A stretch of DNA of 47,236 nt from Bdellovibrionales bacterium (GCA_023301025.1 JALZUR010000007.1:1-47236); one strand, 5' to 3'. Positions 16,908 to 26,758 are shown, counted from the first letter of the stretch. Program-made: numbers and translations. The notes: generated by a model from the sequence alone, not told the origin.

Positions 16908-18581
16908 ATGTCTGAAGAAGTTATCTATACAATGAAAAATGTGAGTAAAGTTTACCCACCTAACAAGTATGTTTTAAAAGACATCTACCTTTCCTATTTT
17001 TATGGTGCAAAAATTGGTGTTCTTGGATTAAATGGGGCAGGTAAAAGCTCTTTGTTAAAAATTATGGCTGGTGTTGATGAAGACTTTATAGGCGACTCTT
17101 ATCCGGCAAAAGATTTTAGACTTGGTTATTTAGAGCAAGAGCCAAAGCTTGATCCAGAAAAAAATGTAAAAGAAAACATCTTGTCCGGCATGGGAGAGCT
17201 CCCAAAGCTTTTAGAGTCATTTTCAAAAATCAGCGAAAATCTTTGTGATCCAGAGCTTGATGAGGATAAAATGATGAGTCTTGTTGAAAAACAAGGCCAA
17301 ATTCAAGAAAAAATAGAGGCTTTAGATGGCTGGGAGGTCGATCAAAAGATTGATCAGGCGATGGATGCTCTTAGGTGTCCTTCAGGGGATAAGAGTATTG
17401 AGATGCTCTCTGGAGGAGAAAAAAGACGTGTAGCCCTTGCTAAACTTCTTTTGTCTAACCCAGATATTCTTTTACTTGATGAACCAACAAACCACCTGGA
17501 TGCAGAGTCTGTCTCGTGGCTTGAGCACTTTTTAGGAAACTTTGCAGGCACAGTCATTGCTGTTACCCATGATCGTTACTTTTTAGACAATATTGCAGGT
17601 TGGATTTTAGAACTTGATAGAGGACAGGGCATACCATGGAAAGGCAATTACACCTCATGGTTGGATCAAAAAAATCAAAGGCTCAAACAGGAAGAAAAAA
17701 GTGAAAACCGTAAGCAAAAAACATTAGAGCGTGAGCTTGATTGGATAAAGATGGCGCCTAAAGGGCGTCATACAAAATCTAAGGCTAGAATTTCGCAGTA
17801 TGAATCTTTGCTAAAAGAGCCGGACAAAGAAAAGCTTAAAGATCTACAGATCTATATTCCTCCCGGGCCTCGTTTGGGTGATATTGTTATTAAAGCAAAT
17901 AATGTAACCAAAGCTTTTGGTGATAAAATTTTGTTTAAAGATTTAAGTTTTGAAATACCTAAAGGGGGAATTGTTGGAATAGTTGGACCAAATGGTGCTG
18001 GTAAAACAACTCTTTTTAGAATGATGGCAGGCGAAGAAAAGCCTGATGAAGGGGATTTTATCATAGGTTCTACTGTAAAGATGGCTTATATTGATCAATC
18101 TAGAAAAGATCTAGATCCTGATAAAACTGTTTGGGAGCAGATTTCTAATGGTCATGATTTGATGAAGGTAGGCGAAAGAGAAATGAACTCCAGAGCTTAC
18201 GTTTCGAAGTTTAACTTCACAGGTTCTGATCAGCAGAAAAAAGTGGGCGCTCTGTCTGGTGGAGAACGAAACAGAGTTCAGCTTGCTATGCTGCTTTCAA
18301 AAGGGGCTAACCTTATTCTTTTAGATGAGCCTACAAATGACCTTGATGTAAACACAATGCGTGCTTTAGAAGATGCACTTCTTCATTTTGGTGGAAGTGC
18401 TATTGTTATTTCACATGATCGTTGGTTTTTAGACAGAGTTTGTACGCACACTATGGCTTTTGAAGGAAACTCACATGTTGAGTTTTATTGGGGACCTTAT
18501 TCTGAGTACGAAGAAGATTACAAAAAAAGACTCGGTGTTGATACAGTTCAACCCAAAAGAATCAAATACAGAACCATATAA
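16908..18581 (+). CDS. ettA: ABC-F ATPase EttA (energy-dependent translational throttle)
   Basis: Binds the ribosomal E site and gates the first elongation step according to ATP/ADP. 557 residues from ATG 16908 (MSEEVIYTMKNVSKVYPP), with GGAG upstream. A start at TTG 16899 is less likely. Two ABC domains: Walker A LGLNGAGKSS (about 39-48) and GPNGAGKTT, signatures LSGGEKRRVAL and LSGGERNRVQL, Walker B with LLLDEPTNHLD and LLDEPTNDLD. The EttA arm and the segment GWILELDRGQGIPWKGNY match E. coli EttA closely, as does the C-terminus EPKRIKYR-like PKRIKYRTI. A single-gene unit between terminators. Confidence 0.93.
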   Translation: MSEEVIYTMKNVSKVYPPNKYVLKDIYLSYFYGAKIGVLGLNGAGKSSLLKIMAGVDEDFIGDSYPAKDFRLGYLEQEPKLDPEKNVKENILSGMGELPKLLESFSKISENLCDPELDEDKMMSLVEKQGQIQEKIEALDGWEVDQKIDQAMDALRCPSGDKSIEMLSGGEKRRVALAKLLLSNPDILLLDEPTNHLDAESVSWLEHFLGNFAGTVIAVTHDRYFLDNIAGWILELDRGQGIPWKGNYTSWLDQKNQRLKQEEKSENRKQKTLERELDWIKMAPKGRHTKSKARISQYESLLKEPDKEKLKDLQIYIPPGPRLGDIVIKANNVTKAFGDKILFKDLSFEIPKGGIVGIVGPNGAGKTTLFRMMAGEEKPDEGDFIIGSTVKMAYIDQSRKDLDPDKTVWEQISNGHDLMKVGEREMNSRAYVSKFNFTGSDQQKKVGALSGGERNRVQLAMLLSKGANLILLDEPTNDLDVNTMRALEDALLHFGGSAIVISHDRWFLDRVCTHTMAFEGNSHVEFYWGPYSEYEEDYKKRLGVDTVQPKRIKYRTI

Positions 18582-18614
18582 ATTTACTTTTTAAGTATAC
18601 GTAAAAAGTAAATT
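18581..18614 (+). repeat. 13-bp AT-rich inverted repeat after ettA
   Basis: AATTTACTTTTTA (18581-18593) pairs perfectly with TAAAAAGTAAATT (18602-18614) across an 8-base loop containing GTATAC. It starts in the ettA stop codon and precedes the G/C stem terminator. It may protect the mRNA end or be a second, weak terminator. Confidence 0.5.
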
Positions 18615-18639
18615 AAATAACTGCACAGCTCTTTTACAG

Positions 18640-18664
18640 CCTGCTTTTCTAAGCAGGTTTCTTG
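18640..18664 (+). terminator. Rho-independent terminator after ettA
   Basis: CCTGCTT (18640-18646), loop TTCT, AAGCAGG (18651-18657), then TTTCTTGTT. It separates ettA from the opp operon. Confidence 0.75.
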
Positions 18665-18713
18665 TTCATTGTCGGTCTATCAGGTATCTTGATATCACTT
18701 TAATGGGGACCTT

Positions 18714-20309
18714 ATGCTTAGTTTCAAAAATTTTTTAATACTCTTGTTCATTTGTCTTACATTTTTACTAAACGCCTGTGTCAAGAAAGACACGAGCGGA
18801 GACTTCGGTCTTCCCAAATCCAAAACTTTAAGAATGCGTTTATCTGGTGAGCCTCCGACAATTGATTGGCATAAGTCTTCCGATACAGCATCAAGCCTAA
18901 TCACATCTAACATTATGGAAGGTTTAATTGTTTTTAATTACACTGGTGATGAAGTAAGTTTGGCACCTGCACTTGCGGAAAGTTGGGAGTCTTTGGAATC
19001 TGCAAAAAAGTGGGTTTTTAAAATTAAAAAAGGGGTCACTTGGTCAGATGGTGAGCCTTTTGAGCCTAAGCATATTGTTGATGGTTGGGAAAGACTTCTA
19101 AACCCGGAAACAGCATCACCTTACTCATATTTTTTGTATTCTATAAAAAATGCAAAGGAGTACAGCGAAGGTAAGATAAAAGACTTTTCTAAAGTTGGTA
19201 TAGAACTTCAAGGGCATACTTTAACAGTTTCTTTAAAACAGCCTCAAGACTTTCCAAGTCTTTTGACTCACTCTTCAACTTTTCCTGTACGTAAAGATGT
19301 GGTTGAAAAATATAAAGATAAATGGACAGAGCCTGAAAACATTGTAACTCTTGGCCCTTTTAAGCTTACTAAATGGATTCATGATCAAGCTATGGTTTTG
19401 AAAAAAAACACAGGCTACTTTGGAATCCAATCACGAACAGAAAATATTGTTTTTTATATCATTCAAGAGGCGCAGACTGCGATTAATCTTTTTGAAATGG
19501 GAAAAATTGATGTTATCAGAGACCTACCTCCTAAAGATCTTCCGGCACTCAGAAAGTTAAAAGAGTTCTACACTTATCCAAATTTGAATATTTACTACTA
19601 CGGCTTTAATACAGAGGTTGCACCTACAGATAATAAGTTCTTTAGAAGAGCTTTGGTACACGCTGTTGATAGACAGCAGATAATTAAAATACTAGGCGGT
19701 GATCAAAAGCTTTTAACAGGCTGGATCCCTCACGGTATGTTTGCATATAATCCTAATGTCGGACTAGCTTACGACCCAGTAAGAGCTAAGGCTTATCTTA
19801 AAAAACTTGGATACAGTTCTAAAAATCCACCTCCAAAAGTAGAGCTTTCTTTTAATGCTTTGGAGGCCCATAAAGTCATTGCAGAAAATATTCAGGCACA
19901 ACTTAAAGAAAATCTTGGGATAACAGTAGAACTTAAAAGTGAAGAGTGGAAGGTGTATCTAGAAACTTTAAAAGTGCGCCCGGCAAACCTTTACCGCATG
20001 GGTTGGGTTGCTGATTATCCGGACCCAAGTAATTTTTTTGATATAATGCTCTCTTACGGAGAAAACAACAGAACAAAATGGAAGAACCTTGAATATGACA
20101 GATTCGTTGAACAAGCTTCAGGTTTAGTGAGCAACAAAGGAAAAAGGTTAGAGCTTTACAACAAAGCCCATCAAATTTTAGTTAGTGATGAAGTTCCTGT
20201 TTTCCCAATTTTTACCAATGTTGCGCAACATCTTATTTCTAGTAGAGTCATCTCTTTTCCTACAAATGTTATGAGAGAATTTAGATTAAAAAATACGAGT
20301 CTTCAGTAG
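18714..20309 (+). CDS. oppA: Peptide ABC transporter substrate-binding lipoprotein (OppA-like)
   Basis: A 531-residue family 5 extracellular solute-binding protein. It has a lipoprotein signal (hydrophobic 7-19, lipobox LNAC, lipidated Cys22). Motifs: LRMRLSGEPPTIDWHKSSDT near the mature N-terminus, EGLIVFNYTGDEVSLAPALAESW, the KKWVFKIKKGVTWSDGEPF signature, and YRMGWVADYPDPSNFFDIML near the C-terminus. These fit peptide binders such as OppA. The SD is GGGGA. oppB starts at the next base after the stop. Confidence 0.9.
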   Translation: MLSFKNFLILLFICLTFLLNACVKKDTSGDFGLPKSKTLRMRLSGEPPTIDWHKSSDTASSLITSNIMEGLIVFNYTGDEVSLAPALAESWESLESAKKWVFKIKKGVTWSDGEPFEPKHIVDGWERLLNPETASPYSYFLYSIKNAKEYSEGKIKDFSKVGIELQGHTLTVSLKQPQDFPSLLTHSSTFPVRKDVVEKYKDKWTEPENIVTLGPFKLTKWIHDQAMVLKKNTGYFGIQSRTENIVFYIIQEAQTAINLFEMGKIDVIRDLPPKDLPALRKLKEFYTYPNLNIYYYGFNTEVAPTDNKFFRRALVHAVDRQQIIKILGGDQKLLTGWIPHGMFAYNPNVGLAYDPVRAKAYLKKLGYSSKNPPPKVELSFNALEAHKVIAENIQAQLKENLGITVELKSEEWKVYLETLKVRPANLYRMGWVADYPDPSNFFDIMLSYGENNRTKWKNLEYDRFVEQASGLVSNKGKRLELYNKAHQILVSDEVPVFPIFTNVAQHLISSRVISFPTNVMREFRLKNTSLQ

Positions 20310-21404
20310 ATGCTAAAAAAGATATTATCTAAATCCACACATGTTTTTAGTTTTTTCCTTTTGGTTTTAGGCTTTTGGGCTATTTGTTTAAACCTTTCAA
20401 ATTACTATGTGCCAAAGCTTTTGAGTTATGGGATTTTTTTAAGCCTTATTTTAGCTTTTTTATCTTACTCGGCTTCTAGTGGAACAGTTTTTTACTGCTT
20501 TAAAAGAATAATTGAAGCCTTTATAACAATTTTTGTGATTGCAACCTGTACATTTATGCTTTTAAGACTTATGCCAGGGGGGCCTTTTGATGAAGAAAAA
20601 GCTTTGCCACCTAAAATAAAAGCTAAGATTGAAGCCAAGTACGGGTTGGACAAGCCATTGGCTGTTCAGTATTTTGACTATTTAAAAAAAGCAGCTGTTT
20701 TTGATTTAGGAACTTCTTACAAATACATTGGCCGCTCTGTTGGAGAAATGATTTTACAAAATTTTTCTGTGTCTTTTACTTTAGGTTTTTATGCTTTTTT
20801 ACTTTCATTTTTAATAGGAATTCCGACAGGACTTTTTGCAGCATCGAAACACAACACCTTTTGGGATAATTTTGCAATGACCTTATCTATTAGTGGAGTG
20901 GCACTTCCTAATTTTTTAGTCGGTTCAGTTTTAATTGTAGTGTTTGCGTATCAATTAGATTGGTTTCCTTCAGCTCTTTGGGATAGCTCCTTACACTACG
21001 TACTTCCTGTTGTAACATTAGGTATTAGGCCTGCAGCTTTTATTGCTAGGCTCACTAGGTCCACTGTTTTAGATGTGATTAAGTCTGATTTTATTAGAAC
21101 CGCTAAAGCTAAGGGGCTCTCCCCTTTAGCTATATTATATAAACATGTTTTAAAAAACTCTATGATACCTGTTTTAACCTATTCAGGACCATTGCTAGCT
21201 GGAATTCTTTCTGGATCTTTTGTTATTGAAATTCTTTTTGCAGTTCCTGGAATTGGTAAAGACCTTGTTCAAAGTGTGACTAATAGAGATTATCCCTTAA
21301 TCTTGGGCTTAACTTTACTTTATTCAGTTTTACTTGTGATTAGTAATCTTTTGGTTGATTTTTTATATTCATTTTTTGATCCAAGAATTAGACTTGGTGT
21401 GTGA
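20310..21404 (+). CDS. oppB: Peptide ABC transporter permease (OppB-like) with extra N-terminal membrane segments
   Basis: 364 residues. The E. coli OppB-like core begins near residue 65 (CFKRIIEAFITIFVIATCTF, RLMPGGPFDEEKALPP) and carries the EAA-type loop for the ATPase partner (FIRTAKAKGLSPLAILYKHV) and the end PGIGKDLVQSVTNRDYPLI. OppB is about 306 residues. Here about 60 extra residues with two hydrophobic segments (about 10-30 and 37-55) come first. ATG 20310 abuts the oppA stop. A later start cannot be excluded. Confidence 0.9.
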   Translation: MLKKILSKSTHVFSFFLLVLGFWAICLNLSNYYVPKLLSYGIFLSLILAFLSYSASSGTVFYCFKRIIEAFITIFVIATCTFMLLRLMPGGPFDEEKALPPKIKAKIEAKYGLDKPLAVQYFDYLKKAAVFDLGTSYKYIGRSVGEMILQNFSVSFTLGFYAFLLSFLIGIPTGLFAASKHNTFWDNFAMTLSISGVALPNFLVGSVLIVVFAYQLDWFPSALWDSSLHYVLPVVTLGIRPAAFIARLTRSTVLDVIKSDFIRTAKAKGLSPLAILYKHVLKNSMIPVLTYSGPLLAGILSGSFVIEILFAVPGIGKDLVQSVTNRDYPLILGLTLLYSVLLVISNLLVDFLYSFFDPRIRLGV

Positions 21405-21411
21405 GAATGAC

Positions 21412-22299
21412 ATGAATCATTTAAAAAAATCATCAAGTCTGTGGCAAGACTCTTTAAAACGACTAAAGAAAAATAACGCTTCTGTGATTTCTTTTTATTT
21501 TATAGTTTTTATCTGTTTAATTGCAATCTTTGCACCTCTTCTTTCACCTTTTGCCTTTGATAAACAGCATATAGACTTTATTTTAAGCTCTCCTAATCAA
21601 AATGGTTTTTTGTTTGGTACTGATAGTTTAGGGCGAGATCTTTTGTCTCGTATTATTTATGGTTCAAGAATGTCTATGGCTGTTGGAATCATTACAGCTC
21701 TTATATCTATGCTGGTTGGAACAGTATATGGAGGGGTGTCTGGTTGGATTGGTGGTAGGGTTGATGCTTTCATGATGAGAGTTGTAGACATTTTAATATC
21801 TATTCCCTCACTAGTTCTCTTGATTTTAGTAAAAGTCGTTTTTGATTCTGTTTCTTTGTTTGAAGATCCTGAACTCAAAGCTCTAACAGGCATGCTCTTA
21901 GCCTTGAGTGTTGTTGGATGGGTGACGTTAGCTAGAATCGTAAGAGGTCAAGTCCTTCAAGTTAAATCTTTAACATACATTGAAGCCTCAAAGGCTTTAG
22001 GTATTCCAAGCTATTTGATTCTTTTAAAACACATACTTCCTAATATTCTTGGACCTATTATTGTACTTTTAACGTTTCAAATACCTTCTAATATTTTAAC
22101 TGAGAGCTTTTTAAGTTTTATTGGTTTAGGACTTCAGCCACCTTATAGCAGTTGGGGAGTATTGGCAGCCGATGGTTGGAGGTCTATGAGACACTATCCA
22201 CATCTAATTATCTTTCCTTCTATTGCACTTGGCGTAACAATGCTTGCTTTTAACCTGTTTGGAGATGGCTTAAGAGATGCTCTAGATCCTAAGTCCTAG
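21412..22299 (+). CDS. oppC: Peptide ABC transporter permease (OppC-like)
   Basis: 295 residues from ATG 21412 (MNHLKKSSSLWQDSLKRLKK), eight bases after the oppB stop. A frame from 21355 would overlap oppB and add unlikely residues. One N-terminal membrane helix, then LFGTDSLGRDLLSRIIYGSR, a hallmark of the family, and the EAA loop YIEASKALGIPSYLILLKHI. It should pair with OppB in the inner membrane. No OppD/OppF ATPase follows. The next gene is on the other strand with a gap of only nine bases. Confidence 0.91.
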   Translation: MNHLKKSSSLWQDSLKRLKKNNASVISFYFIVFICLIAIFAPLLSPFAFDKQHIDFILSSPNQNGFLFGTDSLGRDLLSRIIYGSRMSMAVGIITALISMLVGTVYGGVSGWIGGRVDAFMMRVVDILISIPSLVLLILVKVVFDSVSLFEDPELKALTGMLLALSVVGWVTLARIVRGQVLQVKSLTYIEASKALGIPSYLILLKHILPNILGPIIVLLTFQIPSNILTESFLSFIGLGLQPPYSSWGVLAADGWRSMRHYPHLIIFPSIALGVTMLAFNLFGDGLRDALDPKS

Positions 22300-22308
22300 A
22301 GCTAAGAT

Positions 22309-22821
22309 TTAAAGAGCGTCTTTATCTACTGATTTAATAATGGTGTCAGCTTTTGGTGCTGCTTTTACGGTACATCTTTTTTCCATTTCAACAGTGGGGT
22401 AAATCTCGATATGCGTAGGTGTACTTGGACATGCAACATCGTTACCTTCTTTCATTGGTAGAATCAAAAATGTTTTATCGCCTTTAGTATCAAGAGAGCC
22501 AACAAGAAACTCTGCGTGTCCACAGTAAGACCTTGGCGCCTCTGTTTGAGTATTTTTAAACTTACGTACAAGCTTATGATACTCTAAGTTTGATTTACAC
22601 TGATAGTACACATTAAAGAAGTAAGGGTTAAGCACAGGTTCTCTGTAATTGATCTTAAAAATTGATATTTTTAAAGTTTCAGTCTCTAAAGTGTATTTGC
22701 TGTACTGCTCAGGTAAGTTTTCAGCTAAGTCTTTTTGCATAAGTAAGTTTGCAGTACTTAGCTCACTTGATTGTGCATTTATACTAAAAGTGCTTATTAG
22801 TATTAATATTATTTTTTTCAT
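22309..22821 (-). CDS. Secreted protein of unknown function
   Basis: 170 residues with an N-terminal signal peptide (basic MKK, hydrophobic ILILISTFSI, likely cut after NAQSS or nearby). The SD is AAGGATAG. Five cysteines lie in the mature part, which suggests disulfides in the periplasm. No family is recognised. It converges with oppC with almost no gap and no visible terminator. The upstream neighbour on the same strand is the M15-like lipoprotein, 33 bases away, so they may be co-transcribed. Confidence 0.75.
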   Translation of the reverse strand: MKKIILILISTFSINAQSSELSTANLLMQKDLAENLPEQYSKYTLETETLKISIFKINYREPVLNPYFFNVYYQCKSNLEYHKLVRKFKNTQTEAPRSYCGHAEFLVGSLDTKGDKTFLILPMKEGNDVACPSTPTHIEIYPTVEMEKRCTVKAAPKADTIIKSVDKDAL

Positions 22822-22854
22822 GTTCTATCCTTAAATTCTTTAAATCTTTATTTT

Positions 22855-24237
22855 TTAAATACAATTTGTTTTAAATTGCTTTCTCTTTTCTTCGGTAAAT
22901 GGCAGTGAAATATGAATGTGGTTGTCATGAGCTTGATTGAATCTATAGGTTAAAGCACCGGCTCTTGATTTCACTGAGCAGCTGTTTGGTGAAAAAGTTC
23001 TGATTCTGTTTCTCCAGCATCCGACAAAAGACCAGTAAAATTTAAAATTTTCTTTTTCAACATTTGAATCGCCATCGACTGCATTTTTATGAAATTTGAT
23101 CTCTCTGGTTCTCTCACCATCTTCATCCCAAAATATCTGAGCTTTAAAAATATCTAGAGCACGACCTCTATGATGAAGAGAGTCTGAATTTGCACGATTC
23201 ACAGATCCGCCATTCGAAGTAAACTGAACATGGTGTGGCGTTTTGTTAAAAGTATTTTTTGCAGCAAATACAGTACACTGATGTCCATGGACTTTCATGA
23301 ATTCTATGAATTCATTTGAAAGAGTAAGTTTTTTATAACAATCGTTACCACTTTTTCCACCAAGGCTTGGTTTGAATGCACAGCCTGAAAATGTTTTAGA
23401 GGCTCCAATAACTTGAATTCTTTTTTCAGCTTTTTCAGTTGGATAAGGGAATGAAATGGGTTGTATTCCAAGATTTTCAACAATGGATTCTATTTGATCA
23501 CTTGTAGGCTTATTATAATCAACACCGTTTGTAGAATTTGTAAGATCAATATCTAAAGATGTGGTGTCAATTTCAGGGGTATGAATATGTGTATGATCTA
23601 AGTTCTGAATAGCGTCTTCTTCAGAGTGATCCTCTGATGGAATTTCATGCTCTGTACTAAGTGAAACACTAACTTCAGTAGCTTTCACTTCTGATTGAAG
23701 CTTTGAAGCTTTAAAGTCTTTAGAAAGAAGAATTTCTGCATTTTCAAGTTCAACTTTTTTTACAATAAGATCTTCTAAAAGTTTTACTTGAATCCTTTTT
23801 TTAGTGTCAAGATACTCAAGCCATCCTTTTATGTTCTCGCCCTTTGGGTTTGTCCAAATGACCTCAATATGATTATTTGCGATGTTATAGGGCCACACAA
23901 CTTGAACTTCTGTTAGAGGTTTTAAACTGTAGCCTGTTGATTTGGCTAGATCTAAGTAGTTTTGATTTAAAACCAAATCTTTTTTAGATACAATAACGGC
24001 TCTTTTAGTATTCTGATTTTTAATGTTATCTTGCTGAATACTCTCAATTGCTGACTCATCTCTTATTCTAAAGTTTTCTGTATTGTTAACTACCTGACTG
24101 ATATCAGTAAGGTAATCACCATTTTCATTTTGAGCATAGTCTACAGCTCCAAAGTTACCTTTAGGTTGGCAGGCGCTAACTGAAAGCATTAAAAATACTA
24201 AAGTTGTGCTAGTGAATGTAAGAGCCGAGTTTATCAT
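22855..24237 (-). CDS. Lipoprotein with C-terminal M15-type zinc peptidase domain
   Basis: 460 residues from ATG 24237, chosen because it gives a short signal ending in the lipobox VSAC. An earlier ATG (24303) would put the lipobox too far in. No good SD is seen for either. The middle region is acidic and His-rich. The C-terminal domain (about 285-460) has HHRGRALD (His355, Asp362) and HIH (His440, His442), matching HxxGxAxD ... HxH of M15/VanY/MepA-like LAS peptidases that cleave peptidoglycan peptides. Several cysteines surround it. Cell-wall peptidase activity is inferred. An extensin-like non-catalytic relative is the alternative. Confidence 0.72.
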   Translation of the reverse strand: MINSALTFTSTTLVFLMLSVSACQPKGNFGAVDYAQNENGDYLTDISQVVNNTENFRIRDESAIESIQQDNIKNQNTKRAVIVSKKDLVLNQNYLDLAKSTGYSLKPLTEVQVVWPYNIANNHIEVIWTNPKGENIKGWLEYLDTKKRIQVKLLEDLIVKKVELENAEILLSKDFKASKLQSEVKATEVSVSLSTEHEIPSEDHSEEDAIQNLDHTHIHTPEIDTTSLDIDLTNSTNGVDYNKPTSDQIESIVENLGIQPISFPYPTEKAEKRIQVIGASKTFSGCAFKPSLGGKSGNDCYKKLTLSNEFIEFMKVHGHQCTVFAAKNTFNKTPHHVQFTSNGGSVNRANSDSLHHRGRALDIFKAQIFWDEDGERTREIKFHKNAVDGDSNVEKENFKFYWSFVGCWRNRIRTFSPNSCSVKSRAGALTYRFNQAHDNHIHISLPFTEEKRKQFKTNCI

Positions 24238-24445
24238 AGGATAAATTCTGCAAAATATAAGCCAAACCCAAGTATTTTGGGCGAGCTTAAAGGCGTAGTA
24301 CATGAACTAAATTTCATTTATTTAGTCAAAAGTGTCATTTTTTGTCGCTTTAGGCTGTTCTTCTTAAAAACGTGTCTTTTTAAAGGGTTTTACGTGTGAA
24401 GAGACTGATTTTGATAAGAGATGTTCTACATATGGTTATCTAAGT

Positions 24446-26758
24446 TTATAAAATAACTACAGTAGCACCATCGTCAGTGTCTGACTTCCAAGTTTTGATT
24501 GAAGGGTGTCTAGATAAAAAACTTCTTACATTCTTTTTAATCTTTTCAGTGCCATGGCCATGAATAACTCGTAGTTTGTCACAGCTTATTCTTAAGGTTT
24601 GATCAATGGCATCTTCTAAGTCTCTAAGAGCCTCTTCAACAGTTTTACCTCTAAGATCAACAGAGTGCTCGGTACTATCAGATTTTATAATATCAAAGCT
24701 GCTTTTTACTTTTTTTAAAGAAGAACTTTGAGTATTTAGATTTTTGTTTATCTGTCTCGCATCACTCCACTTTATAAGAACCCTCATTGAGTCACTCATA
24801 ATAGGAACAAAACCTTTAGAATCAGGGGTTCCCTGAACTACTCCATTCTTTTTAAGTGAAGGGATAAAAGCAGGTGAGCCTGGAGGAAACATTTGACTAA
24901 AATTTTCTTGAGTGATGATGGATTCTTTAACATTACTTTTTATTACCTTAGGTGCAGAATCTTTCATTTTGTCTAAATTGACTTTATTTTTTAAACGCTC
25001 TTGAATCTGTGAGTAACCTTGGTTTTGATTAAGTTTATCTTTAAAGTTTTTAATACTTTTTTCTAAAAGTTGATCTTGCTCGCTTTGAAACTCTTTTATC
25101 ATTTTTTTGTAATCAAGCTTTAAAGCTTCAAGCTCTGTTGATTTTTTCTTAAATTCAGTTTTTTGCTCTTGTAGACTTTTTTGTAAAGACTCAATCTCTA
25201 CAAGTCCTGAGTATTTTTTTCTTTGTTCTGGAGAAAGATAAAAAACAGCCTTATCAATAATTTTAGAATCTACTTTAGCTTTTTTGGCTGTCTCAATAGC
25301 TAAAGAGTCCCCAGGAACACCTTTTATAAACTCATAGGTGGATTGCCCTTTTTTTTGATCAAAAAACATTGAACCATTCACGACACCACTTTCTTTGTCC
25401 CAGCCTGTTTTAAGTGGGCCTAAGTGTGAGGTGATAATGGCAATAATGCCGTATTTTGAGTACTCTTCGATAAAAGCCCTAGCAAGTGCAGACCCTTCTC
25501 CGGCTTCAGTTGAACCACAGATTTCATCGATCAAAACAAACTCAGTCGCAGATTTTAATTTGGTACATGAGTCTAGAAGTCTTAAATGGGCTTCAAAAGT
25601 TGATAAAGACTCTCCAACACTTTGATTATCTCCAATTATAGATGTGATGTTTTTAAAGAAAGGAACCAAACTGCTAGCTTGAGCACATGCAGGAAGTCCA
25701 CATCTGGCCATTTGACAGATCAAACCTAAAGTTTTTAAAAAAACAGTTTTCCCTCCTGCGTTCGGACCCGAGAGAATTAGGATTCTTTCTTTTTGTTCAA
25801 AGTTAAAATCATTTTTAATAAGATCTTTATCTAAAGAATTAAGAAGAGGGTGAAAACCTTCTTTGATATCAAGCTCTCCAGTTGCCGAAAGCTTAAGAGC
25901 ATGTGCATTGTTAGCTGTGGCCCACTCTGCAACTGATAAGTTTGCATCCATGTCTACAGCTGTTTCAAAAGCCTTTTGGATTTGGTTGATTTTTTCAAAC
26001 AAAAGAGTTGTCACTTCTTTTAAAAGTCGCTCAACTTCATTTTTGATGAGATCATCAAGCTGTCTGATTTTATTGTTTAACCCAACAACTTCTTCGGGTT
26101 CCATAAAAACGGTTTCTTTTGAATTTGAAGAGTCATGGACAAGGCCTTTAAAGTCATGTTGTTTCCCACTTATTACCGGTAGCACCCAACGGCCTTCACG
26201 TGTTGTAACATAACGGTCTTGTAAGACTTTCTCCAAAGAGCTTTCTTTGACAAGCTTATCTAAGGTTTGGTGTACGTTTTTACTTAAATTCCTTTTTTTG
26301 TTAAAACTCTCTAACAGAAGTGTGCTTGCATCTGATCTGATTTCACCAGTTTCTGTTACAATAGCGTTTATTCGATCAAGAAGAGTGTCTGTGTTAAGGA
26401 TAGAGTCTTTATACTTTTTGAGTATAGAAAATTTATGCAAAGGGTATATGCTCTCAATAGATTTTAAATCAATTAAAAAATGCCTTACTTGATTTAAATC
26501 ATTAACCTTAAGAGTTTGTGACTTTTTAATTGAAAAAATAATAGATTCAATAAACTCAAAACTTTCTAAGTGAACACGTTTTCCTTGAGCTTCAACCAAT
26601 ACATCTTTAAAGGCTTCAATAAGCTCCATACTTTTTTGGGCTAAGCTTAGGTGGGTGTATGGACTAGTTTTAAGAATCTGCTCATTACTTTGCGAGCAGG
26701 TCGCAAATTTAGAGATCTCGTTTAAGACCAAGTTCCAATCAATATTATTTTTTTCCAT
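24446..26758 (-). CDS. mutS2: Endonuclease/recombination suppressor MutS2
   Basis: 770 residues. It has the MutS core with Walker A LSGPNAGGKTVFLKTLGL, the segment SSLVPFFKNITSIIGDNQSV, Walker B FVLIDEICGSTEAGEGSAL and the switch TSHLG, then a long coiled coil (about 520-610) and a C-terminal Smr nuclease domain with VDLRG and HGHGTEKIKK. There is no mismatch-recognition domain, as expected. MutS2 proteins suppress recombination or rescue collided ribosomes in other bacteria. The start overlaps the end of lnt by 14 bases, so the pair is an operon. Confidence 0.94.
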   Translation of the reverse strand: MEKNNIDWNLVLNEISKFATCSQSNEQILKTSPYTHLSLAQKSMELIEAFKDVLVEAQGKRVHLESFEFIESIIFSIKKSQTLKVNDLNQVRHFLIDLKSIESIYPLHKFSILKKYKDSILNTDTLLDRINAIVTETGEIRSDASTLLLESFNKKRNLSKNVHQTLDKLVKESSLEKVLQDRYVTTREGRWVLPVISGKQHDFKGLVHDSSNSKETVFMEPEEVVGLNNKIRQLDDLIKNEVERLLKEVTTLLFEKINQIQKAFETAVDMDANLSVAEWATANNAHALKLSATGELDIKEGFHPLLNSLDKDLIKNDFNFEQKERILILSGPNAGGKTVFLKTLGLICQMARCGLPACAQASSLVPFFKNITSIIGDNQSVGESLSTFEAHLRLLDSCTKLKSATEFVLIDEICGSTEAGEGSALARAFIEEYSKYGIIAIITSHLGPLKTGWDKESGVVNGSMFFDQKKGQSTYEFIKGVPGDSLAIETAKKAKVDSKIIDKAVFYLSPEQRKKYSGLVEIESLQKSLQEQKTEFKKKSTELEALKLDYKKMIKEFQSEQDQLLEKSIKNFKDKLNQNQGYSQIQERLKNKVNLDKMKDSAPKVIKSNVKESIITQENFSQMFPPGSPAFIPSLKKNGVVQGTPDSKGFVPIMSDSMRVLIKWSDARQINKNLNTQSSSLKKVKSSFDIIKSDSTEHSVDLRGKTVEEALRDLEDAIDQTLRISCDKLRVIHGHGTEKIKKNVRSFLSRHPSIKTWKSDTDDGATVVIL

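Noticed and set aside
24306-24326. ACTAAAT/ATTTAGT inverted repeat upstream of the M15-like gene
   Set aside because: Seven A/T-only pairs are easily found by chance in DNA of this composition.
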